A DNA stretch of 64,000 bases, taken from Acholoe squamosa. Lineage: Eukaryota > Annelida > Polychaeta > Phyllodocida > Polynoidae. The position numbers and the translations under genes are program-made. The DNA lies in the NCBI GenBank assembly GCA_949317995.1, contig OX439045.1, positions 5,513,674-5,577,673 on the forward strand, read 5' to 3'. The notes beneath the pieces were generated by a model. That model did not search any database, had not been told where the DNA came from, and saw only the letters and a program-made list of their open reading frames with translations. Below, piece after piece: positions 22,268 through 32,415 of the stretch (the stretch's first letter is position 1; each line of letters begins with the position of its first letter).

Positions 22268-22515
22268 CTTAACCCTTTAAGAACCACTGACGCATCACGC
22301 TCATTGGTCTTCATAATGCATGAATGCAGCCCTGGCGAGTAACTCGCCAGGGCTGCATTCATGCATCATGAAGACCCTTGATACACTCCCAGAGGGTCGT
22401 CATGATGCACTGATGACGAGCTGGCGAGCAGTTTCACCAGCACTTCATTGGTGCATCATGACGACCAATGGGCATGATGCACTCCTGCATCAGCTGCCCT
22501 TAAAAAGGGTAGTTA
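22268..22515. mobile_element. P element, hairpins in reversed order
   Basis: TTAACCCTTTAAGAACCACT + GACGCATCACG ... CACTCCTGCATCAGCTGCCC + TTAAAAAGGG. The CAGCCCTGGCGAGTAACTCG + CCAGGGCTG hairpin comes first and the AGCTGGCGAGCAGTTTCACC hairpin second. Confidence 0.75.
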
Positions 22516-23133
22516 CCAACAAGTGCATATAGAAAGGACCACACTATAGAGTACATTTACATCATTCTGGACGAGATGGTTTTCTAGACGTATCCCGCGA
22601 AGCCACAGCGATGGAATAAAAGCCTACCAGTATATATTATATATCAAATGTCCACGACCATGGAATATTTTTGCATCTTATTCCCCGAGATAACATTGGT
22701 GGTAGCCATTATCCTTGTGAATATTGTTTTTATTAAAATGGATATATAGTGGCAATTGTGTAATATCGACTACTATATGTACAAAGGAACGGAGTAGATA
22801 TAGGGGTATATTTCCCCACTAGATGGACCTCCCCACCACCTGGGTCAGGTGGTACTGTGCTGCCACACCAGATGGCACTGCACTGAGACTGAACAAAGGA
22901 ACTGAGTCATGGACTCCATGGACATTTGGTCATAAAATTTTTGTCTTGGAGGCTTTTTATAACCAAAAGCATGATACAACAAAAATACTAAGGTTTACAT
23001 TTATTTCCTTTAAATGCTATTATTCAATGATAAAATGCATGGCGTTTTTGTGAAATATTTTCACTTTGGCTATGCAGTTCTACCTAGATCTCTGCATGGT
23101 TCACATTTATATAAGGAATTCAGCTATTTCCTT

Positions 23134-23258
23134 TAACCCTTTGAAGGGCTGCCTGATGATTCATTTAATGTCAATTTGTCTACATGATGCATTAATGCTC
23201 TCAATAAGCGTGCATCATGACAACAAATGTTTAAAAGCATCATGCTGTCCTTAAAGGA
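23134..23258. mobile_element. P element, short decayed copy
   Basis: TTTAACCCTTTGAAGGGCTG + CCTGATG ... AAGCATCATGCTGTCCTTAA. The hairpins are mostly lost. Confidence 0.5.
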
Positions 23259-23262
23259 GTAG

Positions 23263-23514
23263 TTACATAAAAAAAATAAGTTGGTCTATGGATCGCCCTC
23301 CATATTTTCGGAAATACAAATTTTTTCTTTTTCTCTGAAAAAAATCTTGTCTACGGATTTCGCTCTCTTCAGTTTCTACAAGTTTTTTCTTTGTAATGTT
23401 TGGCAAAATTTTTGAAAAAAATAAAATTTGTTCGCTCGCCTCAATTTCCCAGCAAGGAATCCATTGGACGCCAAAAAATTCTTTCAAAGACCAACTTATT
23501 TTTTTAGTATGGCC
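23263..23514. mobile_element. H-type palindromic element, decayed
   Basis: AAAAAAATAAGTTGGTCTAT + GGAT ... CAAAGACCAACTTATTTTTT. Between them GAATCCATTGGACGCCAAAA is shared with the better copy at 33231. Confidence 0.7.
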
Positions 23515-23873
23515 TAAGAGTCCAGTCTCCCTTTTTAAGCCCCATATGCAATCAGGTTATGTTTCTACTAAGTATTGAATATATTGATACTAAAAGAGAC
23601 GATTTTGAGACAAATTCTACCAAAATGGCATCAATATAATATACAATAATTAAGTTGTTTTGTATACACAGGTACCGTACTTTATCAAGGGTAAAATTAA
23701 AATGAATAATTTGTAAATAGAATAATCAAACCATGTAGGAAATCTACATTCAAAGAAGAAACTGTGGTTAAATTATGATAACTTACAGAGAATAGAAATT
23801 AATAAGAAAAAAAATATACATTTTTTCTCACCATACGGAGTGATTTATAAGATATTTGTCTTCTTTATTACAG

Positions 23874-23959
23874 GGTTTAAATGGCTTTGACGAGTTACGG
23901 AAGTTTGTCAAGCAGGGCAATGTCTTCTGTCAGGAAGTTGGATCTATTATGCAGGAAAG
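23874..23959 (+). CDS. NOSTRIN: NOSTRIN-like exon 1 of 5 seen (FCH start)
   Basis: The exon follows the acceptor TTCTTTATTACAG and ends at AG|GTGAGT. It encodes GLNGFDELRKFVKQG followed by NVFCQEVGSIMQER, with the last codon split in phase 2. This is the first helix of an F-BAR domain: the pattern F-C-x-x-V-x-S-x-x-Q-x-R matches NOSTRIN (N-F-C-K-Q-V-T-S-V-L-Q-Q-R as I recall it). The NGFDELRK stretch is typical of F-BAR N-termini just after the short leader that includes the initiator Met. That leader is not in this exon. Confidence 0.82.
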
Positions 23960-23983
23960 GTGAGTTTGGTGAAATCAGGAGTG

Positions 23984-24375
23984 CATCATACTAATGCAGG
24001 AGTGCATCATGCCCATTGGTCGTCATGATGCACCAATGAAGTGCTGGTGAGTCATGCCGACCCTCCGGGCTTGCATTAATCCCGTAGGTTGATTGATTGA
24101 TTTGTGTTTTACAGCACTTTAGCGGCACTAAGTGGCTATCCCGTGCTTCACAGGTTGATAATTTAACAGAGGAATGTGTCAGTGCCCGCGCATATGTGCA
24201 CCACACACATCCTGAGGTGATAGGAAAGAGGAGATATAGACCCTTTTAAGTGGGCTAGGGAAGCCTGTTAATCCCGTAGGGTGGGCATGATACATGAATG
24301 TAGCCGTGGCGAGTTACTCACCAGGGCTACATTCATGTATCATGACGATCAATGGGCATGATGCATTAATGCACC
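23984..24375. mobile_element. P element interrupted by a SINE-like element
   Basis: AATGCAGGAGTGCATCATGC + CCATTGGTCGTCATGATGC at the left, TAGCCGTGGCGAGTTACTCA + CCAGGGCTACATTCATG at the right. The SINE-like element is at 24089-24267. Confidence 0.7.
24089..24267 (+). mobile_element. SINE-like element, head 2 (GATT type)
   Basis: TTGATTGATTGATTTGTGTT head with the common tail ending GGGAAGCC. The 13-bp duplication TTAATCCCGTAGG lies at 24076-24088 and 24268-24280. It lies inside a P element in the intron just after the first F-BAR exon. Confidence 0.82.
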
Positions 24376-24700
24376 AACGGCTTCAGCGCATCATGACATC
24401 ATACAAAGACGCGTCTTGAGCCGCCATGCGGGCCTCAAAAGGTTTTGTATATCCCACTATAATCCCCTATTGAAGACTACCATGGGTGAAATTGTGCATT
24501 TATTATAGTTCTATTGGGATATTTTGGCTCGATTCCAATTTTTATTTACGCCTGGCGTACCATATGTAAGATTCTTAACACGAGAGCCAAAAGTCGAGCA
24601 TACTTGGCAGTCGAAAGAAAAACGGTAGTGTAATGAGGCATGGTCTATAACAATAAGATATCCAGGCACTTTGTTGGTAGGGTACTGTGATGTACAGTAG

Positions 24701-25176
24701 TACCTCAAGTATAAGACGCACCCGTGTATAAGCTACACCCAAGTCACAAAATTACCAGTTAAATACTGTTTTCTAGAGATACTGAGACAGAGATACCAAT
24801 TACCCACAATATACATTGGGCTGCGGCTTATATGAGGGTATTTTATACTATAAAATAGTACCGTAAAACCCTGGTCATAAGCCGGGCCCGGTCATAAGCC
24901 GGGGGGTGAGTTCAGGGAAATCCTATAAGCCGATTTTAGGGCCAAATTTTCTCAATTTTTCTCTTTAATCTTTTGTATTAAAACCCTGGTCATAAGCCGG
25001 GGGTAGAGTTGGGGGGGAATTTAGAAGCCGATTTTAGTCAAAAATCGAAAAAAAAAATCCGGCTTATGACCGGGATTTTACGGTACTAAATTAGCCTGGA
25101 CTATCTCTCTAAACTTCCGCCAAAGACGGGGATGCAGCCTAACGAGGGTGCGGCTTATACTAGAGAATTTACAATA
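24701..25176 (-). mobile_element. Family A-like element interrupted by family B
   Basis: TACCTCAAGTATAAGACGCA ... CTTATACTAGAGAATTTACAATA. The middle marker ACTATAAAATAG|TACTAAATTAGCC is split by the family B element at 24859-25085. Confidence 0.65.
24859..25085 (+). mobile_element. Family B element nested in a family A element
   Basis: TACCGTAAAACCCTGGTCAT ... GACCGGGATTTTACGGTA. The flanks ATAG[TA]...[TA]CTAAATT rejoin to one TA, as in uninterrupted family A copies (CAGTACTGAATT). Confidence 0.83.
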
Positions 25177-25400
25177 CCGTAATCTCCCGCATATAAGGCA
25201 CATCCTGCGTATAAGGCGCACCCTGAGTTGAAGAGAAACCTATAAGGCTCACCTAGGCCTGAATTTTGAAGGCTTAGTACTGCTCTATAGTAAAAGTACC
25301 CCGCCTATAAGGCGCACCCTGACTTCAGGCTTTTTCTATAAGGCAAAGGAGGCCTCTGATTCACGTATAAGACGCGCCTTATACGCGGGAGAATACAGTA
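25175..25400 (+). mobile_element. TA-flanked element, family A, short form
   Basis: TACCGTAATCTCCCGCATAT ... ACGCGGGAGAATACAGTA. It abuts the end of the preceding element, sharing its terminal TA. Confidence 0.78.
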
Positions 25401-25902
25401 GTACTGGTATATGACAGTCTGAACAAGTGTCCAATCATTGTAGATAGATTTAAAATACCATAGTGACACTTTGTTATTTGATGTCTTCATAACGGAAATG
25501 TGGCCCAGGATGTGTCAGATTGATGTCTTCTTTACTGTTTATCAAAGACCATTACACAAATATATATGTCCATTAATAACACATCTACACGTGTATAATA
25601 GCTTTCCATACTTATTTGTAGTGATAAATTATCATGTTTATGGAGCTTATGAATAAACAGTTATCCTTCAAGTACACCTTAGTCGTTTTAGAAAAAATTC
25701 TCATTAATCCCACGAATACTATACCTTTTGCATTACTAGATTTATATTGTTATTTTGAATATCGTAAACTCTAGGAGTAAAACAAGTCTTGACATTTAAT
25801 TTTTCGGGATAAATTTCCCAAACTCTAAGGGCGTCTTTGAAAGAATTTAGAGATTTGTGATGTATATTCTTGTAACCTCTGGATGTATCTCTATTTCGCC
25901 AG

Positions 25903-25983
25903 GTCCGACTTGGAGACAAACTATGGGAAGGCGTTAAGTAAACTAAGCGCTAAACTCACCAAGGCCGCAGCAGGATGTCTGGG
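25903..25983 (+). CDS. NOSTRIN: NOSTRIN-like exon 2 of 5 seen (FCH core)
   Basis: The acceptor is TATTTCGCCAG and the donor GGG|GTAAGT. One base completes Arg from the previous exon. The exon then reads SDLETNYGKALSKLSAKL and TKAAAGCL and ends with two bases of a Gly codon. The L-E-x-x-Y-x-K-x-L-x-K-L-x-x-K-L-x-K-A pattern is the classic FCH signature and aligns position by position with vertebrate NOSTRIN (helix 2 of the F-BAR bundle). Confidence 0.85.
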
Positions 25984-26077
25984 GTAAGTGATTTCAAAGT
26001 GCTTGTAATTAAACAGGGGGAAATACTAAATCGTGCCCAATTGTTATGAATTATGAAAATTTGAGTACCCCGGGTAG

Positions 26078-26175
26078 TACCGTAAATCCCCGGTCATTAG
26101 CCGGATTTTTTTTTCTATTTTGGACCCAAACCGTCTTCTAAATTTTTCCCAAAGTCTCCACCTGGCTTATGACCG
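26078..26175 (-). mobile_element. Family B element, left half
   Basis: TACCGTAAATCCCCGGTCAT ... CTGGCTTATGACCG, then abruptly foldback-like sequence. The missing half is at 31258-31381. Confidence 0.82.
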
Positions 26176-26300
26176 TTTTTGGAACAGGCTCTAGCCTGTT
26201 CCATTGCATTCACATGGGACGTCGATTGCACACGGAATCGGACAGTCCAACTTCCCATGAGTCGACCTGTGCTATTGTATCAATAAATAGCACTAATAGC

Positions 26301-26405
26301 ACTGACTAACTGCTGATAGATGGGCGATTTATGTCAGTTTACCACAGCCCAGTGCTGCGTCCGGCTGGGTAAACTGCCATAAATCGACCATCTATCAGCA
26401 GTTAG
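26301..26405. repeat. Large hairpin near the left end of the foldback-like element
   Basis: Left side CTGCTGATAGATGGGCGATT + TATGTCAGTTTACC, right side GGTAAACTGCCATAAATCGA + CCATCTATCAGCAG, with a GC-rich loop (ACAGCCCAGTGCTGCGTCCGG). The right side is also the inverse of the start of the core (28043-28086). Confidence 0.75.
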
Positions 26406-26935
26406 TCAGTGATAGACTAATTGCTGATAAATTGTGAGTAAATACTGATATATATTGACTATTTGCTGACAAATAGTTAGTAATTACCGATATATATTGA
26501 CTAATTGCTGACAAATAGTGAGTATTTGCTAATATATATTGACTATTTGTTGACAAATTGTGAGAATTACCGATATATATCTTGACAAATACCAGTCAAG
26601 GTAGGATGCACAATTGAATCAATGGCTATTTCTCTGTTATATATATTGACTAATTGCTGACAGATTATGAGTAAATAGTGACATGTATTGATAATTGCTA
26701 TAGCTAGTTATATAGTTACTGAGTACTGGCATATATTGATTTATTACTGACAAATAGTGAGTAATAACTAATATATATTGACTAATTGCTGATAAATGGC
26801 GAGTAATTACTGACATATATTGACTAATATCTGAGAAATTGTGAGTAGTTACTGACATATGTAGACTAATTACTAACATATATTGATTAATACTGATAAA
26901 ATGTAAGTAACTACTACCATGCATGACAGCTAAGG

Positions 26936-27070
26936 TCATATTCATGGCGAGAATGACATTACACAATTTAACAGAGAAATGTGTCAGTGCCCGCGCATAT
27001 GTGCACCACACATATCCTGAGGGGATGGGAAAGATGAGAAGTAGACCCTTTTAAGTGGGCTAGGGAAGCC
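26936..27070 (+). mobile_element. SINE-like copy, head 1, 5'-truncated by recombination
   Basis: It begins inside the head at ACAGCTAAGGTCATATTCAT and joins the subrepeat array at the microhomology GAC (compare the intact array at 27346-27360, CCATGCATGACTAATTGG). The right end GGGAAGCC + CACTAAGTACTGAC equals that of the copy at 27573-27751, so the two share an origin by array duplication. Confidence 0.7.
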
Positions 27071-27572
27071 CACTAAGTACTGACATATATTGACTAATTG
27101 CTGACAAATTGTGAGTAAATACTGATATATATGTTATAGAGTGACTAAGTACTGACATATATTGATTAATTACTGACAGATAGTGAGTAATAACTAGTAT
27201 ATATTGACTTATTGCTGATAAATGGTGAGTAATTACTGACATATATTGACTAATATCTGACAAATTGTGAGTAGTTACTGACATATGTAGACTAATTACT
27301 AACATATATTGACTAAATACTGATAAAATGTAAGTAACTACTACCATGCATGACTAATTGGTGACAAATAGTGAATAATTACTAACATATATTAACTAAT
27401 TGCTGACAAATAGTCCATAGATACTGACATATTTTTACAAATACCAGTCAAGGCAGGATGCACAATTGAATCAATGGCTATTTCTCTGTTATATATTGAC
27501 TATTTGCTGACAGATTGTGAGTAAATACTGACATGTATTGATAACTGCTGTTTTAGAGTGACTAAGTACTGA

Positions 27573-27751
27573 GTGAGTGAGTAATAGATGTTTAACGCCA
27601 TTTCGACAGCTAAGGTCATATTCATGGCGAGAACGACATTACACAATTTCACAGAGGAATGTGTCAGTGCCCGTGCATATGTGCACCACACACATCCTGA
27701 GGGGATGGGAAAGATGAGAAGTAGACCCTTTTAAGTGGGCTAGGGAAGCCC
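27573..27751 (+). mobile_element. SINE-like element, head 1 (GAGT type)
   Basis: GTGAGTGAGTAATAGATGTT head, the tail of the common type, and the duplication ACTAAGTACTGA at 27561-27572 and 27752-27763. Inserted into the left arm of the foldback-like element. Confidence 0.78.
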
Positions 27752-28097
27752 ACTAAGTACTGACATATATTGACTAATTGCTGACAAATTGTGAGTAAAT
27801 ACTGATATATATATGTTATAGAGTGACTAAGTACTGACATATATTGATTAATTACTGACAAATAGTGAGTAAAAACTAATATATATTGACTAATTGCTGA
27901 TAAATGGCGAGTATTTACTGACATATATTGACTAATATCTGACAAATTGTGAGTAGTTACTGACATAGGTAGACTAAGTGTTGTTATGAAATTAGGCAAA
28001 ATAAAATTTTGGACTGGGATAAACTTTTGTCAAAACCCCAAACAGATGGTCGATTTATGGCAGTTTACCCAGCCGGACGCAGGACGCATTGACCGTG

Positions 28098-28436
28098 CGT
28101 CCCCGTCTTTAATTGGCTGACGGAGTGGCGTGATCCGTCACCCTCATGCATACTCGCCGTTTGATTGGCTGTTGGTAGTGGCCTGATCCAGTTTCTTCGC
28201 GCCAAAAGCCACGTGTTCGCTGGTACCGCTGGTATTGCTGCAGTAGCTGCAGCACCAGCAAAAGTGTTTACAGCGTCCTCGTCTTTAATTGGCTGACGGA
28301 GTGGACGGAGTGGCGTGATCTGTCACCCTGGTGCATACTCACCATTTGATTGGCTGTTGGTAGTGGCCTGACCCAGTTTTTTCGCGCCAGAAGCCACGTG
28401 TTCGCTGGTACTGCTGCAGCACCAGCAAAAGTGCTG
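28098..28436 (+). promoter_or_regulatory. Twice-repeated CCAAT / E2F-like / E-box module
   Basis: Two copies with period 176 bp (28098-28268 and 28274-28436). Each holds two ATTGGCTG (inverted CCAAT) boxes, a TTCGCGCC site (E2F-like; the first copy reads TTCGCGCCAAAA) and a CCACGTG E-box in the same order, then a CTGCTGCAG... stretch. The second copy has an extra GTGGACGGA. This cluster is typical of animal promoters active in cycling cells, but here it sits in a mobile element. Function is inferred. Confidence 0.5.
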
Positions 28437-28456
28437 TTTGTTTACAATGTAGCGAT

Positions 28457-28858
28457 GTGTCCGTTTTTGGCCCAAATGTGATGTTATTTGAAAGAAATCT
28501 TGCTTTATTGTCGCAGTACACATGGATTATTATCACAACTCTTCCTTGTTTGCCGCATGGTACCGAGAAATTGCAGGAAATTGTTCGATTTGAACAAATC
28601 ATGACACTGCCTGCTGCGCGGCCCCATTGGTGGTCTGAGAACAGGTCTGTATCATTCTTTCATGAATACCCTCAAAACATCGCTGTAGAGGCCAAAAATG
28701 CTGGGGAAAGGCCAAAAAGGCCTGAAGACAGAGAGACATCGTTGGGCAATAATAGGGTTCCGAGAGAAAAACGATTTTCCAGAGGAGTCCATAGCTGTTT
28801 GAATTTTTTTCCTACGACAATTTGGTGGAAAGTTATGGCCATTTTTGTGATGTCATAG
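28457..28858 (+). other. Unrecognised 133-codon open frame after the promoter-like module
   Basis: It starts MSVFGPNVMLFERNLALLSQ and ends ...WWKVMAIFVMS. I recognise no domain. It follows the CCAAT/E2F module directly, so it could be a first exon (a GT donor-like site, GAACAG|GTCTGT, lies at ~28645) or chance. The middle (RPKRPEDRETSLGNNRVPRE) is hydrophilic and could be real or repeat-derived. Confidence 0.2.
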
Positions 28859-29319
28859 CTTTAAAACATTGATAACTTTGTCCCCATTGTGCAGATCTGA
28901 AAATAAAGACCGCCATGACGTTCGCCAGCTCGAGCTACCCTTTATCTATAGGTCACACTATGGGAAACTCCTATTATTAAGGGAGATATGATTTATTTTG
29001 TAAAACTGCCAGTTCTTGGACCTCTCTGCCAGTGCCTGGACTGGCGTCTGCCCCCGCGTCCCAAAAAAGCCTATATTTCGATCCATTCCTTCCTCAAACT
29101 TGCCCTTTTTCGCCGGTGACACTTAAAACAGATAGGTTTTGGCAGGAGGTAGGGCGCAGGTGGACCGGCCCAGGCCGAAAAGGCCGCTAGTTAAAAAAAT
29201 GATTTCGCTTATTCTTTTCTGAAACAAATTTTTCAGGGGGGGATGTTCTTTAGGGGGACGAAACACCCCAGATTGATACCAAACATTCCATATCCATGCA
29301 TATTATTTCCATAATTAGC

Positions 29320-29632
29320 ATAATTATCCAGTATCTTCATACTTTTCCATATGTATAGATGTGTGTCATTGCTCCCTTATAGAATTCATATGCTTGCAAT
29401 TATACACTACTGACACCTATTTGGGGTTTTGACAAAAATTTGTCCCAGTCCAAAATTTTATTTTGCTTAATTTCATAACACTTAGTCTACATATGTCAGT
29501 AACTACTCACAATTTGTCAGATATTAGTCAATATATGTCAGTAATTACTCGCCATTTATCAGCAATTAGTCAATATATATTAGTAATTACTCACTATTTG
29601 TCAGTAATTAATCAATATATGTCAGTACTTAG

Positions 29633-29670
<38 letters not shown>

Positions 29671-30105
29671 CTATCAGCAATTATCAATACATGACACTAT
29701 TTACTCATAACCATAATTGTCCAGTATCTTCGTACTTTTCCATATGTATAGATGTGTGTCATTGCTCCCTTATAGAATTCATATGCTTGCAATTATACAC
29801 TACTGACACCTATTTGGGGTTTTGACAAAAATTTGTCCCAGTCCAAAATTTTATTTTGCTTTATTTCATTACACTTAGTCTACATATGTCAGTAACTACT
29901 CACAATTTGTCAGATATTAGTCAATATATGTCAGTAATTACTCGCCATTTATCAGCAATTAGTCAATATATATTAGTAATTACTCACTATTTGTCAGTAA
30001 TTAATCAATATATGTCAGTACTTAGTCACTATATATATATATATATATATAGTGACTATCAGCAATTATCAATACATGACACTATTTACTCATAACCTGT
30101 CAGCA
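29320..30105 (+). repeat. 393-bp tandem duplication at the core/right-arm junction
   Basis: The stretch beginning TCCAGTATCTTC(A/G)TACTTTTCC recurs 393 bp later, together with the GGGGTTTTGACAAAAATTTG arm boundary and the following subrepeats. Copies are 29320-29712 and 29713-30105. The copies differ in only a few positions and in TA-tract length, so the duplication is recent. Confidence 0.8.
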
Positions 30106-31190
30106 ATTAGTCAATATATAACAGAGAAATAGCCATTGATTCAATTGTGCATCCTGTCTTGACTGATATTTGTCAAAATATGTCAGTATCTATGGACTAT
30201 TTGTCAGCAATTAGTTAATATATGTTAGTAATTGTTCACTATTCGTCAGCAATTAGTCAATACATGGTAGTAGTTACTTACATTTTATCAGTATTTAGTC
30301 AATATATGTTAGTAATTGCTCACTATTTGTCAGCAATTAGTCTATGTTAGTATTTGCTCACTATTTGTCAGCAATTATTCAATATATATTAGTAATTACT
30401 CACTATTTGTCAGCAAATAGTCAATATATATATATCAGTATTTACTCACAATTTGTCAGCAATTAGTCAATATATGACAGTATTTACTCACTATTTGTCA
30501 GCAATCAGTCAATATATGCCAGTACTTAGTCATTATATAACAACACTTAGTCCATATATGTCAGTAATTACTCAAAATTTGTCAGCAATTAGTCAATATA
30601 TGTCAGTAATTACTCGCAATTTGTCAGCAATTAGTCAATATGTCAGTATTTACTCACATTTTGTCGGCAATAAGTCAATGTACCGGTATGTCAGTACTTT
30701 GTTATTCCTACACTGTAAAAAATGTGTGTTGAACTTACAGTGAGTGAGTAATAGATGTTTAACGCCATTTCGACAACTAAGGTCATATTCATGGCGAGAA
30801 TTACATTACACAATTTCACAGGGGAATGTGTCAGTGCCCGCGCATGTGTTCACCACACACATCCTGAGGGGATAGGAAAGAGGAGAAATAGACCCTTTTA
30901 AGTGGGCTAGGGAGGCCCGTGTTGAACTTACACTGTCTTGTTAAAATGTCAGTGCCTAATCATTATTTGTTGGCAATTAGTCAAAATATATCAGTAATTA
31001 GTCACTATTTGTCAGCAAATAGTCATAATATGTCAGTAATAGTCACTGTTTTTCAGCACTTAGTTAAAACATGTCAGTACTTAGTCACTATTTGTCAGCA
31101 ATTAGCCAAAATATATCACTACTTAGTCACTATTTGTCAGTAACTAATCAAAATATGTCAGTAGCTCCATACTATCACTGACCACTTGTC
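29422..31190 (+). repeat. Right inverted arm of the foldback-like element (~42-bp subrepeats)
   Basis: The same ~42-bp unit as the left arm, in reverse orientation (AATTAGTCAATATATGTCAG + TAATTACTCACTATTTGTCA). The first ~225 bp match the left arm nearly base for base. Further out the units diverge (CAAAATATGTCAG type, 30950-31190). Interrupted by a SINE-like insertion at 30740-30918 and by TA tracts at 29637-29667 and 30031-30052. Confidence 0.75.
30740..30918 (+). mobile_element. SINE-like element, head 1 (GAGT type)
   Basis: The head begins GTGAGTGAGTAATAGATGTT and the tail ends GGGAGGCCC. The 14-bp target duplication GTGTTGAACTTACA lies at 30726-30739 and 30919-30932. Inserted into the right arm of the foldback-like element. 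Confidence 0.82.
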
Positions 31191-31257
31191 AATTGACAGT
31201 TGACATTTGACATTGAAGCCTGTTCCTTAGGACTGAGTCCTTCACCTGTGACATTTT

Positions 31258-31381
31258 ATTTTTTTACTGTAGAATAAAGAGAAAATGGTAAAAATTTGAC
31301 CCCAAAGCCGGCTTTTAGGATTTCCCTGAACTCGCCCCCGGCTTATGACCAGGGCCAGCTTGTGACCGGGGATTTACGGTA
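31258..31381 (-). mobile_element. Family B element, right half
   Basis: TTTTTACTGTAGAATAAAGA ... TGACCGGGGATTTACGGTA. Together with 26078-26175 it gives a 222-bp element of the usual family B length and layout. Confidence 0.82.
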
Positions 31382-31815
31382 ATACTGCCCCGTGTTGGGG
31401 TTTTAATCAGTGGTGGAACCAGGATTTTCAAAACAACATAAAAGGGAGGCGAGGGGGGGTTTATATAAAAAGACGGGCTAAACCCCCATAGTTTGGGCTA
31501 AATTTGTAAGCTAAAGAGGTTAAAAGGACCCCCCTCCTCCCACCTCCATGTCTAAAACCACTGTTGTATAAATACATAACTGAATGTACATATGTCATAT
31601 TTATAAACATATCAGCATATTATTACTAAGTAGAGGTCTATGTAAGCATGTCCTATCCCCTGTACACAGCTCTTATATAGACTTCCACGTATCACAGCAT
31701 GGGGCCTGGAGGTATGCTGTGATATTGATTGATTGATTGATTTGAAATGATTTTTATTTTGCTTCAAAGTTGAAATACAGTTTTGCATACAATTGTCATA
31801 AAAACCAACATCAAG

Positions 31816-32052
31816 TACCGTAATCTCTCACGTATAAGACGCGTCCTCTACACCAAACAAAATGCTGGTGCGTCTTATAGCTTACTCTCAAGTTGGGGGT
31901 GCGTCTTATACGAGGGGTAATTTTACTATAGAAATGTACTGAATTTACAAAATTGGTACCTAAGAGGTGCGTCTTATACGCGAAAATGCTTTTGCTGAGT
32001 TTGGGGTGCGTCCTATATGCGCAGCGCGTCTTCTACGCGGGAGAATAAGGTA
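31816..32052 (-). mobile_element. TA-flanked element, family A, short form
   Basis: TACCGTAATCTCTCACGTAT ... CTACGCGGGAGAATAAGGTA, interior as in 9056-9339. Confidence 0.78.
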
Positions 32053-32415
32053 GTGAATTAACCCTTTACATGTAAATGATTATTCTGAAGCAAAGTAAAG
32101 GGGCTGCCGCTTGGTACAACAAAAGTCGAATGTACCAGTTTACGTGGGCCACCCCGTAGTGCGCTGTTTTTGTCCTTTTGTATCTTTCTGTATGAATATG
32201 AAAAAACTATAATAATGTCTTTGAGTTGATTCATCAGTGTTGATTTCAATAAGGATTATTATTGCAAGAACAATTTCATCAAGAAAATTCTACATGGATT
32301 CTTGATGTCATCATCAAATTACTTCCACGAATTGCTGCAATAATGTAACTCTTTTATGGACTGCTGTAAGTTAGTTTTTATACAAAGTATTGGTGGTGGG
32401 GAGGGGGTTAAAATG

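Larger units (their letters stand above)
26430..28040 (-). repeat. Left inverted arm of the foldback-like element (~42-bp subrepeats)
   Basis: Imperfect tandem copies of a unit like TATTGACTAATTGCTGACAA + ATAGTGAGTAATTACTGACA. The innermost ~75 bp (27970-28040) is the near-exact reverse complement of 29422-29495 (CAAAATTTTATTTTGC and so on). A larger duplication is visible inside the arm: the block starting ACCAGTCAAGG(T/C)AGGATGCAC occurs at 26591 and 27441. Confidence 0.75.
28041..29421. mobile_element. Unique core of the foldback-like element
   Basis: 1.38 kb between the arms. It opens with GATGGTCGATTTATGGCAGT + TTACCCAGCCGGACGCAG, whose reverse complement is at ~26363-26403 inside a hairpin. 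A duplicated promoter-like module follows (28098-28436), then an unrecognised open frame (28457-28858), then about 550 bp without recognisable coding features. Confidence 0.6.
26176..31257. mobile_element. 5.1-kb foldback-like element inserted in a family B element
   Basis: The host element is split: its left half stops at ...GGCTTATGACCG (26175) and its right half resumes at ~31258 with TTTTTACTGTAGAATAAAGA. Near the two ends of the insert sits GGAACAGGCT, once forward (26181) and once inverted (AGCCTGTTCC, near 31216). Inside, long arms of ~42-bp subrepeats run in opposite orientations around a unique core. This layout (long terminal inverted arms made of tandem subrepeats) is that of Foldback/Galileo-type DNA transposons, but no transposase was recognised. 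It carries SINE-like insertions at 26936, 27573 and 30740. Exact ends and target duplication remain unclear. Confidence 0.6.
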
